A stretch of DNA of 64,000 nucleotides from Aporrectodea caliginosa (taxonomy: Eukaryota; Annelida; Clitellata; Crassiclitellata; Lumbricidae). Numbering within the stretch: position 1 is the stretch's first letter; every line of letters begins with the position of its first letter. Below are positions 50,189-61,838 of this stretch, one piece after another. Made by a program: the position numbers and the translations under genes. The stretch is from NCBI GenBank assembly GCA_020284085.1, contig JACEVL010000157.1, positions 161,001 through 225,000 of the forward strand. The letters are read 5' to 3'. The notes beneath the pieces are model-generated. The model made no database searches and was not told the origin of the DNA. It saw only the letters and a program-made list of their open reading frames with translations.

Positions 50189-50500
50189 TTAAACAACATC
50201 AAATTCAGGCAGTAAAACACCACTACCGACTACTTTGCCCTTGTCACTTGAAGTTATTGAACCTGACTCTTCATCAGCAAATTTTACAGCAGCATTTATG
50301 ACCTGTTTGTGATGACGATGTACATGCACTTTTAAATTGTTATATTTCTGTGCTGCGTACCCGCATGCCACTCTGAAATTTGCTTCATGCTGAAGTGATC
50401 TGGCGCAACGAGTCTTTAAATCTGAGAAGAAATTGTTCCCCAAAATACAAGAAACGCACCGAAAGCAATTATTATCCAACCATTTTAAGTGCTAAATTTG
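50189..50500 (-). CDS. Zinc-finger-like ORF in the 4-kb insertion
   Basis: The minus-strand frame starts after an acceptor-like AATTTAG (about 50500) and reads CFRCVSC, FFSDLKTRCARSLQHEANF, RVACGYAAQKYNNLKVHVHR and HH. That is two Cys/His clusters like paired C2H2 fingers at the N-terminus of several transposon proteins and DNA-binding factors. The second finger (C-G-Y...HVHRHH) is the better one. It then has a polar tail (ADEESGSITSSDKGKVVGSG) and stops at 50189. There is no in-frame ATG, so it must be an internal or terminal exon, or a relic. The function is unknown. Confidence 0.4.
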
Positions 50501-50558
50501 TTATTATCCATGTTAAGTGCTAAATTGATTATTATCCATGTTAGGTGCTAAATGGGTT
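50470..50558. repeat. Three tandem copies of an approximately 30-bp unit
   Basis: TTATTATCCATGTTAAGTGC followed by TAAATTGA occurs twice, with a third diverged copy overlapping the start of the zinc-finger-like frame. Confidence 0.85.
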
Positions 50559-50625
50559 AATTACCTTGCATCAATTAAACCGAGGAATCAGAAGTTGCGA
50601 TATTACAAGTACTAGGCCTATAGCG

Positions 50626-50690
50626 TCGTAATCGTAATCGTAATCTCCAAACTTCTAAAGCGCCACTCGAAAGCCAAGCGCAGGGCACCA
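50626..50690 (-). mobile_element. Retroposon tail with (ATCGTA)n
   Basis: TCGTAATCGTAATCGTAATC then TCCAAACTTCTAAAGCGCCA matches a similar stretch at 49957-50000. Both look like minus-strand 3' tails of one SINE or LINE family. Confidence 0.55.
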
Positions 50691-51744
50691 GCTTATTCAC
50701 GAGCGCTGCTTCTAGTCAGAGGGGTTGTCCAAAAGAGTAGTCCGAGGGAGGTCCGAGTCCGGTTTCCAGAGGATCAGAGAGGGTCTTAAGTAGCCTACTT
50801 TGCAAATTTGCTACTGAATATATGAGGTCACGTTTGCACATTTCGTGCGGATAAATACTCACGCTTGTGTAGTTTTACAACAATTTCAAGCACAAAATGA
50901 ACCTGTCCAACAGATTTTTTCCGCAATTTCGTTAAAAATAAGACTTCAGCACTTCGAAACATAACCGCCATTCCGCAAACAACAAAGTGGGTCGCGTACG
51001 TAGACATGATTAATATTCATCAGCCATATGGTTGTGCCTCGATGGGCGCATGGTTTAGCTTGCTTTGCAAAATGAAAAAATATCGTAAACAAAGCGAAAC
51101 AAAAGATTATTACAATATCTCAATTTCATAAAAATTTCTACTGCGATGCCCGACTGAATATTTAACACAAACTTAGCGAACTATTTATGGACAAATCACG
51201 AATTCGCGGACGAAGACGTAATTAATATTCATCATGTCGTGGTCAAAGACTGAACGCATGCGTTCAATTATAGCACCCCAAGGGGTCCTTAATTGAACGC
51301 CGGTGTTCAAAAATGCAGCTCCAACGTAGCCTACACTTGTATTCAACTTACTTCACGTACAAATGCTAAAGGAATTTAAAGGTTATTCATGCCATTTATA
51401 ATTGTTTTTATCGTATACGCTTCAGTATTACATGTCGATTTTGATTGTTAGCCTATATCGCGCCATTATCGTTGTTTGACAGTCTTCTGACTTGATTTCG
51501 ATAATATTTTAATCATTTAGGCTACATAATGAATGCTGCATTTCTAAGCAGGCTTATGATGGACAATTTTTTCCTTAGACCTTTAGGCCTATACAGTTAC
51601 AGCGTCTTTGACGTAGGTTACATGTCTGTTTTCCGTAACTTGAACGCACGACGCGTCGTATTGAACACGCGTGTTCATATTTTTAAACGCCCGTGTTCAT
51701 TTATAGAACACGTCAGATGTGCTGCCGGGCGCGTCCGGCGTTCT

Positions 51745-52800
51745 GAGGATTGGACCACTCCATTCTCTTGCAGCGCCTCTCTACTTCCTTTGGCTTGGTG
51801 GACCAGCCTCTAGAATGGCTTAGATCTTTTTAACTGACCGCTCAAATTGTGTAGTCCTTGGTTCGTCCAGGTCTCTTTGGGTCCCTGCCCCTTTGGGTGT
51901 GCCCCAGGGTTCTGTCCTGGGCCCGCTGCTTTATCTTCTTTATACTGCTGATGTCTGCTCCTTGTTGACGTCTCAGGGGCTTCTACACCAACTATTTGCC
52001 GATGATGTGCAAGCCTACATCCACACCCATTCAGCCGATGCGGTGGCTACTGTGAGTCAGATGTGTCTGACTATGGATGTCCTCTCTTCTTGGATGGCCT
52101 CCAATCGGCTACTCTTAAATCCCTCTAAAACACAGCTCATTTGGCTGGGTAGCCGTAGACAACTTCAGGGTATCGACTTTCCTCAACTTACCCTGCTCTT
52201 TCCTCACATAACCTTTTCCCTCACAGTTCGTGATCTGGAACTTTCTCTTGACTCCGAGCTTACTTTATCTCAACATGTGAACTCAATTGCACGGAGTTGT
52301 TATTATCAGCTTCGTCAGCTTCGAGTGGTCTCTCGCTCTCTCTCTCTCATGATGCAGTTGTGGTCCTTGTTCATGCCTTTGTTACTAGTCGAATTGACCA
52401 CTGTTCCTCTCTACTTGCTGGCCTTCCCCTTCGTGTTTTGGGGCGACTAGATCGAGTTCTACGCTCGGCTGCTCGGCTTATTGGACGGCTTCCTTATAAG
52501 TACTCTCCTGTCTCTGCATACATGCGTGATGTGTTGCATTGGCTGCCTGTGTCTCAGCGTATCTCATATCGCATTGCTGCTCTTGTTTCTCGTTGTGTTC
52601 TTGGCTGCGCTCCATCTTACTTGCGTGATCTTTGCCGCCCAGTGTCTGATGTTCCAGCGCGTCGGGTGCTTCGCTCTGCGACGAGGGGTGAGTTCCTTGT
52701 TCCACGGACTCGCTTGGCTATTAGGCAGCGCCGTGCTTTCTCGGTTGTTGGCCCTTCCATTTGGAATGACCTACCACTTAAGCTCCGTTTTTACTTGTAA
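51745..52800 (+). pseudogene. L2-like reverse transcriptase, catalytic and C-terminal part
   Basis: The coding order is LDHSILLQRLSTSFGLVDQP, LEWLRSFLTDRS, then GVPQGSVLGPLLYLLYTADV, the catalytic box LFADDVQAYIHTH, and SSWMASNRLLLNPSKTQLIW. After a shift near 52320 it continues with LVHAFVTSRIDHCSSLLAGL, LHWLPVSQRISYRIAALV, CAPSYLRDLCRPVSDVPARR and a SIWNDLPLKLRF end. This is the canonical L2/CR1 sequence of boxes. The Asp-Asp pair is intact, but frameshifts and the upstream insertion make the copy inactive. The preserved C-terminus matches the worn copies at 29772-30074 and 35100-35510. Confidence 0.9.
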
Positions 52801-52854
52801 GCCATCTGACAGGGTTCTACAAGTCCCTCAAGTTTTTTTTCTTTAGTCGTGGCT

Positions 52855-52925
52855 GGGCCGGGAGCGCTCCTGAGTAGTTTCTTGAAGGGGCGCTATATAA
52901 ATGCTCTGAATGAATGAATGAATGA
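52855..52925 (+). repeat. 3' tail of the L2-like LINE
   Basis: CCGGGAGCGCTCCTGAGTAG, TTTCTTGAAGGGGCGCTATA and ATGCTCTG, then AATG repeats. It serves as the reference for the SINE tails at 5372 (-), 16010 (+) and 60432 (-). Confidence 0.85.
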
Positions 52926-52980
52926 ATGATGAAGATGACGATGATGATGATGATGACAACAGCGACGATGATCATCATGA

Positions 52981-53474
52981 TGAGTAATTGATTGATCAGA
53001 ATCAGTGGCCATTTCGGGTATTGCAAGTTCTTAAGTCTCATTGAGGGGGAGGGGGATGAAGGAAGTGAAGGGAGTGGAGCCAAGACCGAAGAAGAGCGTC
53101 TTAATTGAGACCACCACCTCTAATTGATTGCCTCATCGTCATCGTCATCGTCATCGTTGTCGTCGTGAATGGTCTGACGTCGTTGATGAGTTGCGTCATC
53201 GACTCATCGGTCGTAGGCCTCTATAGGAAACTGGTTCAATTAAACGACGCTGAGGGTCGCTGCAGTATACGCAATCCTGACGACCAGTCATGGATGGCAC
53301 ACGGACGCCTCCAAGGCAACGGCCTGACACGTCGCTGGACATGTTATACGTAAGAAGAAGGCGAACAATGAACAACAATGGCGGGTCCCTTCCTCCTTCA
53401 CATGCATTGTAGGTTGAGGACGTATCTCGGTCTTGGTGGCCTTTGTGGTCTTCGTTTATCTATATGTATACGGT
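52981..53474. other. Gene-free stretch
   Basis: It contains a CGTCAT repeat (53142-53166); no gene recognised. Confidence 0.4.
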
Positions 53475-53482
53475 CCTATGTG

Positions 53483-54734
53483 CAGTGGCGGATCCAAGGG
53501 GGGCGACGGGGGCGATCGCCCCCCCAATTGTCCATAAAAAGTAAAAAGATCGAGCCGACGCTGTTATCCGACCACAACAACTATCTAAAGACTACTGTAA
53601 TTCCAACACTGACACTCACACTGACACTCACGACCATAAAAACTGACCCTAACCGACCCTCACCGGCCTCATTCGGGCACGCATCCATAATCCGTCCTAC
53701 CCAACTTAAGCGGCAAGTCTCCGACTATGCACGAAATTGCAGACTTCTTTGACTTTGGGTCCATACTCCATAGTCGTCTAAATCATAGAAGCCTTTGAGC
53801 AAATGCTCCATCGAACTATAGGCTATGGCCTAGCCGCCTATGGTTGGTTGAGAAATTTTAAGTGTTAATTGCTAAAGTTATTGTGGGATCGAATTATTAT
53901 TACCATATTATTTTCACATTTCTATGCAGTTATGGAGGGTAAAGTGGTTGCGTTTTGCCACTGATGTCAGCTGCTTCCCTCAAACAGTGTGTGATGCTCT
54001 TGTTGCATGTGAAAAAGATAAGGTGATATATCCCACAATTCACAGCTTGCTTTCCATTTTGCTAACACTTCCTGTGAGCGTTGCCACTGCAGAACGAAGT
54101 TTTTCCACGTTAAGGAGATTGAAAAACTGGCTCCGGTCACGAATGTGCGAAGATAGACTAACTGGTTTAGCTTTGATGACAATTCATCGAGAAATTGTTA
54201 TGGATATTGACAATATCATTGATCGGTATGCGCGAAGCAGAAAGCGTTTAATGGAATTTGTTGTCTAAATTACTGTTCAACAGTAGCCTATATGAGAATT
54301 GTACGTTGTTTTGATATTCAAAGGGTAGTTCAGTACTTCAGTTTGGTCTGAAACTAATGATTTGTTATTTTGACCAGTGCAGTATAAGTGTGTTGATGGA
54401 CTAATTGTCAGACATATTGATTAAAGGTTTTTTATGTGAAATAATGTGGCTTGTTTTCAATGCACGTAATTTACTTTTGAACCGTATTATGTTCAATTTT
54501 TCATACATTTATATGATTGAATAATCCCCGAAACATATTGCCAAAAACAGGCCTCCTTTGATCTCAAATGCTGCAAAATGCGTTTGCGTCTGGGGCTCCG
54601 CCCCAGACCCCGCTGGGGGAGCTTACGACGCTCCCCCAAACCCCTAATCGTAAGGGGCTTCGCGCCTTCGGCGCGAGCAACTCTCCACTCAAGGCGAATT
54701 CGCCCCCCAAAATAATAGCCTAGATCCGCCACTG
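53483..54734 (+). mobile_element. hAT transposon derivative, 1252 bp
   Basis: Inverted ends CAGTGGCGGATCCA and CAGTGGCGGATCTA. Perfect 8-bp duplication CCTATGTG at 53475-53482 and 54735-54742. The interior has GC-rich palindromes near the right end (54590-54690), the telomere-like word GACCCTAACCGACCCTCAC, and a transposase C-terminus. Confidence 0.95.
53924..54268 (+). pseudogene. hAT transposase C-terminus (dimerisation domain)
   Basis: The frame contains LPVSVATAERSFSTLRRLKN, WLRSRM and DRLTGLALMTIHRE, the classic C-terminal hAT family dimerisation motif of the TTF/ZMYM-type group. It ends with stop TAA at 54266-54268. Upstream sequence lacks the zinc finger and the RNase H-like catalytic core, consistent with internal deletion of a larger parent. 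The retained 3' coding end next to the right terminus is the usual layout of such deletion derivatives. Confidence 0.9.
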
Positions 54735-54742
54735 CCTATGTG

Positions 54743-56525
54743 TCCCAAGAATTTGCGATATGGTGAATAGACATTCCTCCATGGGTAATTGATGTTGCGC
54801 CCTTGCAAGCACCTGATGCTGAATCAGCCAAATCGTTCTTAACTTTGTGACTATACCTATACAGTCGCCTCGAGGGATACTTGTCGATGCATTGTTCGGC
54901 GCATGTCCTGCTTCTTTTGCCGCCGGTTGCGAGAGGCATACGTGCCATACAGTATATATAGGAGCCCGTGCATGGATATAGAGATGGAGACAAGGACTGC
55001 GGAGAAGGGCGGCGGTCGACGAGAGCGATGGGCGGAATGGGGTGGTTCCCTCTCTCTTGATTAGAGGACATTATATGCAGGAGCGTATACCCATGCAGAC
55101 TTAAATTCAAGAGGAGGAAACTTGGCAACATTCTGGTTATTGGGGTTATTGGTCAATAGAAGTTCCAGTATATAAAGAAAGCAAGAGGCACGACGTTTGA
55201 AACGGTTTTATTCCCAACGCTATGGGTATACTTTTGAGAGGAAAGAGGCCTATGCCACGAATTTTGGGCAAGAGATTTTTAAATCAGCCTACATATGTAG
55301 ATGCTTATAAAATTATATACTATTATATAGGCATACATTTATTCGGCTGCCAGCCTGTGGCATGTGGCACTTGCACGTTCTGATCTAGTAGAACGAAAAT
55401 TGTTCATTTCAGCTTAACGTAAGCCTCTATAGGTAGGCCTATTTAGGCCTATATGACAAGGTCTAAGATAATAATGCCATGTAGGAAGTTTAAGAGTTTT
55501 AGCCCCAAATTTTTTCCATCTGGTCGGCCTATCGCCTGCTTACTATAAATTGATTGACTTTTCAAGAATAGACCTATATACTCGTAGGGCCTAATAACTT
55601 CAAGTTCCAGTATTGATTCAGTGAAATCAAATTTCAATAGTAGCCTATAGGGCATGAGGTCTAAAATGAGGTATAAAATGCAGCCTGTGTGTGGTGGCAT
55701 ATATGGATCGACTTGTTGATCCTTGTCTAAATAACAGGCCGTAACCTGTTCAGTCAGTTTAGACTTAAGAACGCAGGCAGTCAAAGGAGTTCTACTGAAT
55801 CAACCGATGGTTAGCTTTCTTCTACACCGTGTTTTAGAGCCGCCGCTCTTAGCCACAATATCTGCCGATCAAATGTTGTTTACTGTCACAGCAAAAAGAA
55901 ACTGACTCCACCCACCAACGTAACCGATTCGGCAGCGGAGCGATGCCATTCGTCGACATACCGTTGCTACGGCGTTCCGGCAAACTATGGGCGTGTCTTC
56001 AGTCCGGGTGGTGATTGACAAGGAGCCTGCCCAATGGCGTTTGTGAGGACAGTAACAGGAGACGTTCTTTTCACACATTCTTCCCTGCTATCGATACTCC
56101 TCAGCCTAACAGCGGCGTAATACTAATCTCAATGAGGCTGTGCAGGAGTTATATATGCACTCATAGACTACTTAAGCCACGTTGTATTCCTTTAAAACGA
56201 TAAGACGTGTTCGTTAGCTGCTGAGCTTGCGTGTCGTCTGGTTTACTAGAAGCTACGGCGCAAAAATAAGTCAACCGTTGAACGTGGATTCCAATGCGAA
56301 ACGTAAAACTTCTCTTTCCCGGGTTCGAACTGACTTCGTTGATTAACTCTCGCTTCCTGTTAAGGGCAGAATGATGTCGGACCTCTGCAAGAACTGATTC
56401 TCACCTGAGGCGCCGTCCAGAGGCCTAACCAAGAACTACGCTTGTTGCCTGATGTCATAAGGTAGGCGCATGAATATATGCCACACACACCTATAACAGA
56501 AACCACCTGTTGTGTCCAATATAAA
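54743..56525. other. Gene-free stretch
   Basis: No coding exon is recognised. Minus-strand frames at 54736-55131, 55449-55784 and 55869-56078 have no domain-like content. AGGCCTA words are frequent around 55440-55650. Confidence 0.4.
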
Positions 56526-58540
56526 TATCTGTACAGAGGCGAAAATCTGTACATAACTTTGGGGGGACAGGGACGGGTGCAGAAAGTTTATAAGGGGGTG
56601 GCAAATGGGCGTCCGAAGGACGACCGTTGAGGCGCGCAGCGCCGAGCAGGGGGTATGGGGAGGGGATGTGCCCCTCCCCACTTAATTTTTTTGAATTTCC
56701 ACACTGCAATGGTTGCATTTTAGGCTGTCATGTGAACAAATTGCTCTATTATTTCAAAACTGATAGGAAGCAGATGTTACTCGTAGCTAAGATGTTGCTT
56801 GAGTCGTCTTTGAGTTTGACTGCAGACAGTAGTAGGAAACCATAAATTTATTGAAATTAATATAAAACCCAGAAAATACGTTCAATTTTCAAGATCGCCA
56901 TAAGCCTTAAGGTATTGTATTGTATTGTATTTGATCCTTTATAAAGCGCTTCCCACAGCATAAGCCTTTCAGAAGCGCCCCCAGTGCGAGATATTCCGAG
57001 AGAAAAGGAAGGTTTTAAGGTGAGAAAGAGCTAGAGATACTACCACAGAGGTTTGTAGAGTGCAGAGAAGGAGGAAGTCCATTCCATAGGGAGGGACCTA
57101 TGCAGGCAAAAGATCTAGATTGAGCAAAGGTAAACAAATTGCTTGCCAAAACGCAGATAGCAGAAATAGTTAACAAACGGTACACAAATCAAGCAAGAAG
57201 GATTCAACTACCTTATCGAAAACCCATGTAGTAATGATATAGTTTTACTAAATGTTCACGAAACACAACATTTTAAAATTTGATATTTTGAAATTTGAAA
57301 GACAACACTCAAGAGAAGCTATTTAGTTGTATAAAAATAATATATTTATTCATTTATTTCTTTTCTGCACGAAAGATCACTGAGTGAACATTGTCTACTT
57401 GGCGATGGGGGGGCACGCCCTGTGTAAATTTCAAATGGGGGCCATGGCCGGATTGGCCCTTGGATCCGCCCCTGGGGACAGAGTCACAGAGAATACACAG
57501 TATACACAAATATTAATAATTCGTCAACTGCATGCAGATTAGGCCTATAGAGTTCATAATTCATATGTATCTGCTTTATTCACCATGAAGCTAGAAAGTG
57601 CAAAAACAAAAAATAGGTAGGGCCTATACACAGATGCAAAACTGGCGTGTACATGAGATGATCATTTCTGTGATCTAATGTAGCTACATTGTAGATGTAT
57701 ATCAATAGCATACTCATCACAAAGTGGTACAAGTTCAATATTGTAACTATATAATTATATCCTGTGCCACAAACAATGAGGACAGTAGCTGTTATTATGA
57801 CTTTCACACAACAATCGACCAAAAATTAGTTTAAGCAGGTTTAGTATATGTACGAGGTCTATGTATACGACCAGAATAAAATTGACTGTCTTTAACAGAT
57901 TCCCTTTGATGCATGTTAAATATCTTTCTGTAAACATTATTCCAACACACATTCAACTGATACATCTGGGCTGTTGGCAAGTTAACACTCTGCGTAATAA
58001 GTTAACAGAGGCAAGACAAAAGATTCTATCAATCTCAATTTCACGTGATCGGAAACATATCTTAAACGAGAAAATATAGCAGAAGCATAAAATGTTTTGC
58101 GACAGACAATTGCAACAGAAAATTGCAACATGTACACTGATTTTAAACTTTTTACAAGAGATAAATTAGAATTAAAAATATTTAAATTCCTTCACCTATT
58201 CAATGATTCTAATCCAAGGACCAGATTATAACAAGAAGGAAAAACACAAAATAACTTTGATTTGTTGTCATCATATGTTACATGACTACATCTAGTTCTG
58301 CACCTTTCTTAACAAATGTATCAATAATTTTTTTGGAGTCTACATACTGAGGTTTATAGCAGTATAGTATCGTTGGCATAAACAATGCACCATACAAACT
58401 GTAAGGAGGCTATAGGCCTCATTGGATCGGAACTAAAAGTTATATTTTTCCATTAGGGATAAGGATGAGGTTTCTCTAAACTGTCATTGAATCTGAGCTG
58501 TGGCAATCGAGCTTTATTGGAACTGATATAATTGTAATAC

Positions 58541-58629
58541 GTACCCGGTTTCTTCTTTTTGCTGGAACTGAAACTCAACAATGACTGTCTGAGACGTTTG
58601 ATTGAAGATGCATTAGAAGTAGAAGCCAT
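58541..58629 (-). CDS. Possible first exon of a transposase
   Basis: On the minus strand an ATG opens MASTSNASSIKRLRQSLLSF, then SSSKKKKPG, ending at a GTACGTA-type donor (exon edge 58545 or 58541). Basic, serine-rich N-termini ending in an SF word are common in hAT transposases. I could not find following exons, so this may be a relic or chance. Confidence 0.35.
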
Positions 58630-58819
58630 GGCTCGTCAATAATGGGGTCTCAAGACAGTGAACAGTGAATTGGTCTTGCTCTCGATTTGAGCCAAATTTA
58701 ATATTAAGAACAATATTAAAACGATGTTAAACGTGCGTGGCTGCCGACATGCAGTGCTAGACTTAGTAGACTAAATACAGAGAGAGAGACACACAGAGAC
58801 AGAAATGTTAAGAGAGAGA

Positions 58820-58902
58820 GAGACAGGACAGACAGACAGACACAGACAGGCAAGTCTGACAGACAGACAGACAGACAGACACAGACACAGACAGACAGGG
58901 AC
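58820..58902. repeat. (GACA)n microsatellite
   Basis: AGAG and GACA repeats inside the hAT-like element. Confidence 0.9.
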
Positions 58903-59264
58903 AGAGGAGGCATATGATGCAGAGGCCAGCTAGCTCGAGAGCAGATGACTAAGATATGGAATCCCGATGCACGAGGAATTTTGTAACCCAACAACTGCAA
59001 GATCATGTTTCAAGCGACAACGGACCCTTGGAGCTGATGGATGTAACCTGTACAACCCTAGATGATGAATGAGCGCGATGCTAGTCTTCTTTGTAATACA
59101 CAGAGGCATTCCGAGCCACATTACACACGAGAGTTTCTTTGAGAATTGTTAGAAAAAATGTTTAACTTTGGGGGGGACAGTCAACACTGCTGTCCCCCCA
59201 GTCAAAACTTTGGGGGGGACAGTCCCCCTCTGTCCCCCCCATGATTTACGCCACTGTATCTGTA

Positions 59265-61461
59265 GCATAAATCGCGTGGTTTAGGCCTAAGCACTATCTT
59301 GAATGCTGTAAGCATTCTATGCCTTGCAGATCGGTCTACATGGTAGGCCTATGCACTTCAAAGTTCAAATCCATCATGGAAAACGCAGAAGCGTATATAG
59401 TACACGAACTATTTCTAGCATTATAATTATGCAACCTATTAGCCTATCCTCTTCTATTCTTATGTGTATATTGGCCCCTATAGTCTATACATCATCATAC
59501 AAACTATAGTATACTTTACCCAAATCTGACCAAACCGTGTATACCCATATAACTAAACCTTGCTTAATCTTACTCAGTTTAACATATATACATAGATAAT
59601 TCCTTATACCTGTACTTTGACTTGCATTAAGTTTAAACCTGAACTCTTTTGAATATATAGGCCTATTCTTACTTTCAGTTACGTGTATTTTCAGAATATA
59701 TGTTCACGCGGTTAATCACCATGAAATTTTCCCATTTACTGTCATGGTGACAAATCACAAAACAAAATGGTTATAACCAGTGAGACTATATCGCATGGCA
59801 TTCAAGACGTTCAATATTGATAGTCCGATTGTATACATTCAAAAGAAACCATGCATAATGCTTGGAGCGATTGACTTTTTAAAGTAATTGTTCAAAGTAA
59901 TTGTTCAATAGTTTTTTTGTTGATCTGTCTAAAGAATTTGACACGGTATATGCATGTATAGGTAGACCATGAACTTTAACTAAAAATTGAAACAATGTGC
60001 ATGCGTGGTGCACATGCATGCGCTACAAAAAATTAAACATTATAGAATCCTGTTGGCATATTATGTTACTGATAATATTATGAGGTCTTTAATGTAGGCC
60101 TACTTCATCTGATGACCAAGAATTACCCAAAGTGATGACAAGATTTAAATTTACTGTACACACGGATAAAGTTGCTTTGTTATAATAACTGTAATTTTTC
60201 CATTCGTATAGCCTTAACTGAAGTGCATGTATGTAACAGCGATTACCCCATCTAGATATTATATAGGCCATCTGTGAGATACTTCACTTGAAGGTATTCT
60301 CTGCTGGTGACCCTGCAGACTTATTTTGAAAATTTCATAAGAATTCTTATAACGAAATAAGCCATGAATTCGAAAGGTGACAAATGCCTATTGCTTAAAA
60401 GCTGTAACTGATTGTGAACAAACCGTGCTTCATTCATTCATTCAGAGGACTAATATAGCGCCCCTTCAAGATACCTACTCAGAGACGCTCCCATGCATGC
60501 AGTCCAACTCATGCATGGTTGCCTCGGTTGGCTGGTAATGACGTCACCCTTCTCCTTTATTCAGACTTGGGACTGGCACTATCAGAGCATCATGAGCGTA
60601 TACAGTGCATGGGGTGTTTAATCTTGCTTCGTTCCCATCAGTCCGGTATATATATAGTTGCTCGGGCCAAGTTCGTTTAGCAATATACATGTATAGGCCT
60701 ATTGGTCAGTTAGAATATTAGAATATTACATGAGAATATATCCGTATACATGTATACACGAGACACTCCGAGCTGGTTACTTATATCTCAACGCATTGAG
60801 TTATAAGATTCTAACTCTCATGCGAAATTGCATTGAGTGGAACTGCCCCATGCATCATATAGTATAGGCATATATCAGATCCTTGTGTATCTCTCTATCA
60901 TCTATTCCTGGTCGCTGCAGGTCCCTCCTTTTAAAATCAGAAATGAACTAATCTGTTACTTCCTTCTTCCTCAAGTTCTTGAAGTCTGCTTTGTTTGATT
61001 GTGCACATGGGGCCTCCCTGCATGCTTGGGGGCGGTATAACCGACAATATATATATATATACTTTAGAAATGTCTGTCTATATCAAAGCTCATTCAGCTG
61101 TATATACACTCATGCATAGGCCTACTCCTTGATTTAATGTGCACTGAAGCCATCAAATTATTTACATTTATTAAACATATAGGCCCATGAAACAACATTT
61201 CAAATATGATCGACATGTAAAGGTTGCATATTTTTGCACAAGTGCAACTAAATATGAAGTTTCATTGTCTTTATTTGTCATCATAGGATGAAATTAAACG
61301 GTATTCTTTTACCATTACACGAATACATGTAGCGATATAGACTATATAGAAAGCGCTACGTAAATAAGGTTTCGCTTTGTAGGTTTTTTGTCGACATATG
61401 CATATATATTGATCTAATGCAAGGCGCAGATCATGCGAAACATGCATGTAGATTTAATGAA
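59265..61461. other. Gene-free stretch with a retroposon tail
   Basis: No gene recognised. At 60432-60494 TTCATTCATTCAGAGG, TATAGCGCCCCTTCAAGATA and CTACTCAGAGACGCTCCC form a minus-strand copy of the L2-type LINE/SINE tail. The rest is AT-rich with AGGCCTA words. Confidence 0.5.
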
Positions 61462-61469
61462 ACTATAGT

Positions 61470-61830
61470 CAGTGGCGTACCGAGGGGGGGCACGGGGGGC
61501 GAGTCGCCCCGGGCGGCACTTGAGCAGGGGCGGCAAAATAGGGTTGAAGAAAAATAAAAGAAGGAGTGAATGCAGAAAAAGTATAAGAGAAAGTAATAAA
61601 AGTAGACAAAGAGAAGGAAAGGAAGAAAAATAATGCAGTAAATCGCGTACAGTGGCGTAATGAGGGGCGGCACGGGCGGAGGATAGGGCGGCTTCTGACA
61701 ATGATAGTTTAAGAGGGAAAAAGAAAAAAAAAAAAGGCCATCAGAAATTTTAGCGGAAGTAATCAAGAAAATGTTCCGAAAATTTCCAAAATTAAGTGCG
61801 CGGCGCGGCATTTTGCTCCGTACGCCACTG
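61470..61830. mobile_element. hAT-type MITE, 361 bp
   Basis: Inverted ends CAGTGGCGTACCGAGG and CAGTGGCGTACGGAGC. Perfect 8-bp duplication ACTATAGT at 61462-61469 and 61831-61838. A second CAGTGGCGTAATGAGGGG end lies inside at about 61651, so this is a composite or nested pair. Confidence 0.92.
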
Positions 61831-61838
61831 ACTATAGT

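Larger units (their letters stand above)
47743..51744. mobile_element. Unclassified insertion of about 4.0 kb in the LINE
   Basis: The segment interrupts a recognisable LINE, so it is a later insertion or a complex rearrangement. Both flanks are rich in GAACGCG, GTGTTCA and TTTTTAAACGCC words (left 47730-48065; right about 51245-51744), giving imperfect inverted and direct end repeats. The interior is AT-rich and has minus-strand frames, one zinc-finger-like (50189-50500). No known transposase core is visible and no clean target duplication was found. Superfamily unknown. Confidence 0.6.
47262..52925 (+). mobile_element. L2-like LINE, 5'-truncated and split by a 4-kb insertion
   Basis: LINE sequence runs from about 47262 to 47742 and from about 51745 to 52925. 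The left part encodes the segment before and at the start of the polymerase. The right part encodes the catalytic and C-terminal parts and the 3' tail GGGAGCGCTCCTGAGTAG, CTTGAAGGGGCGCTATATAA, (AATG)n. About 55-60 codons expected between the parts are missing. GAT repeats lie on both sides, possibly a target duplication within a microsatellite. Confidence 0.85.
56534..59256 (-). mobile_element. hAT-like element, complete copy, 2723 bp
   Basis: The left end is CAGAGGCGAAAATC and the inverted right end is CAGTGGCGTAAATC, each leading into TTGGGGGG-type or ATGGGGGG-type sequence with GACAG. TATCTGTA flanks both sides (56526-56533 and 59257-59264). The visible part of the copy at 62573 is nearly identical. 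A nested retroposon tail (56913-57000, TATTGTATTGTAT then AAAGCGCTTCCC) and an internal CAGGGGCGGATCCAAGG end (about 57456-57474, reversed) show it is composite. Orientation is taken from a possible transposase exon at 58541-58629. Confidence 0.85.

Noticed and set aside
57580..57952. Hydrophobic minus-strand frames, repeated identically at 63622-63994
   Set aside because: Their identity only reflects the two transposon copies. The sequences look like chance AT-rich translations with no transposase or membrane-protein pattern.
61414..61811. Phe/Leu-rich minus-strand frames
   Set aside because: They lie almost wholly inside the 361-bp hAT MITE and come from its purine-rich interior.
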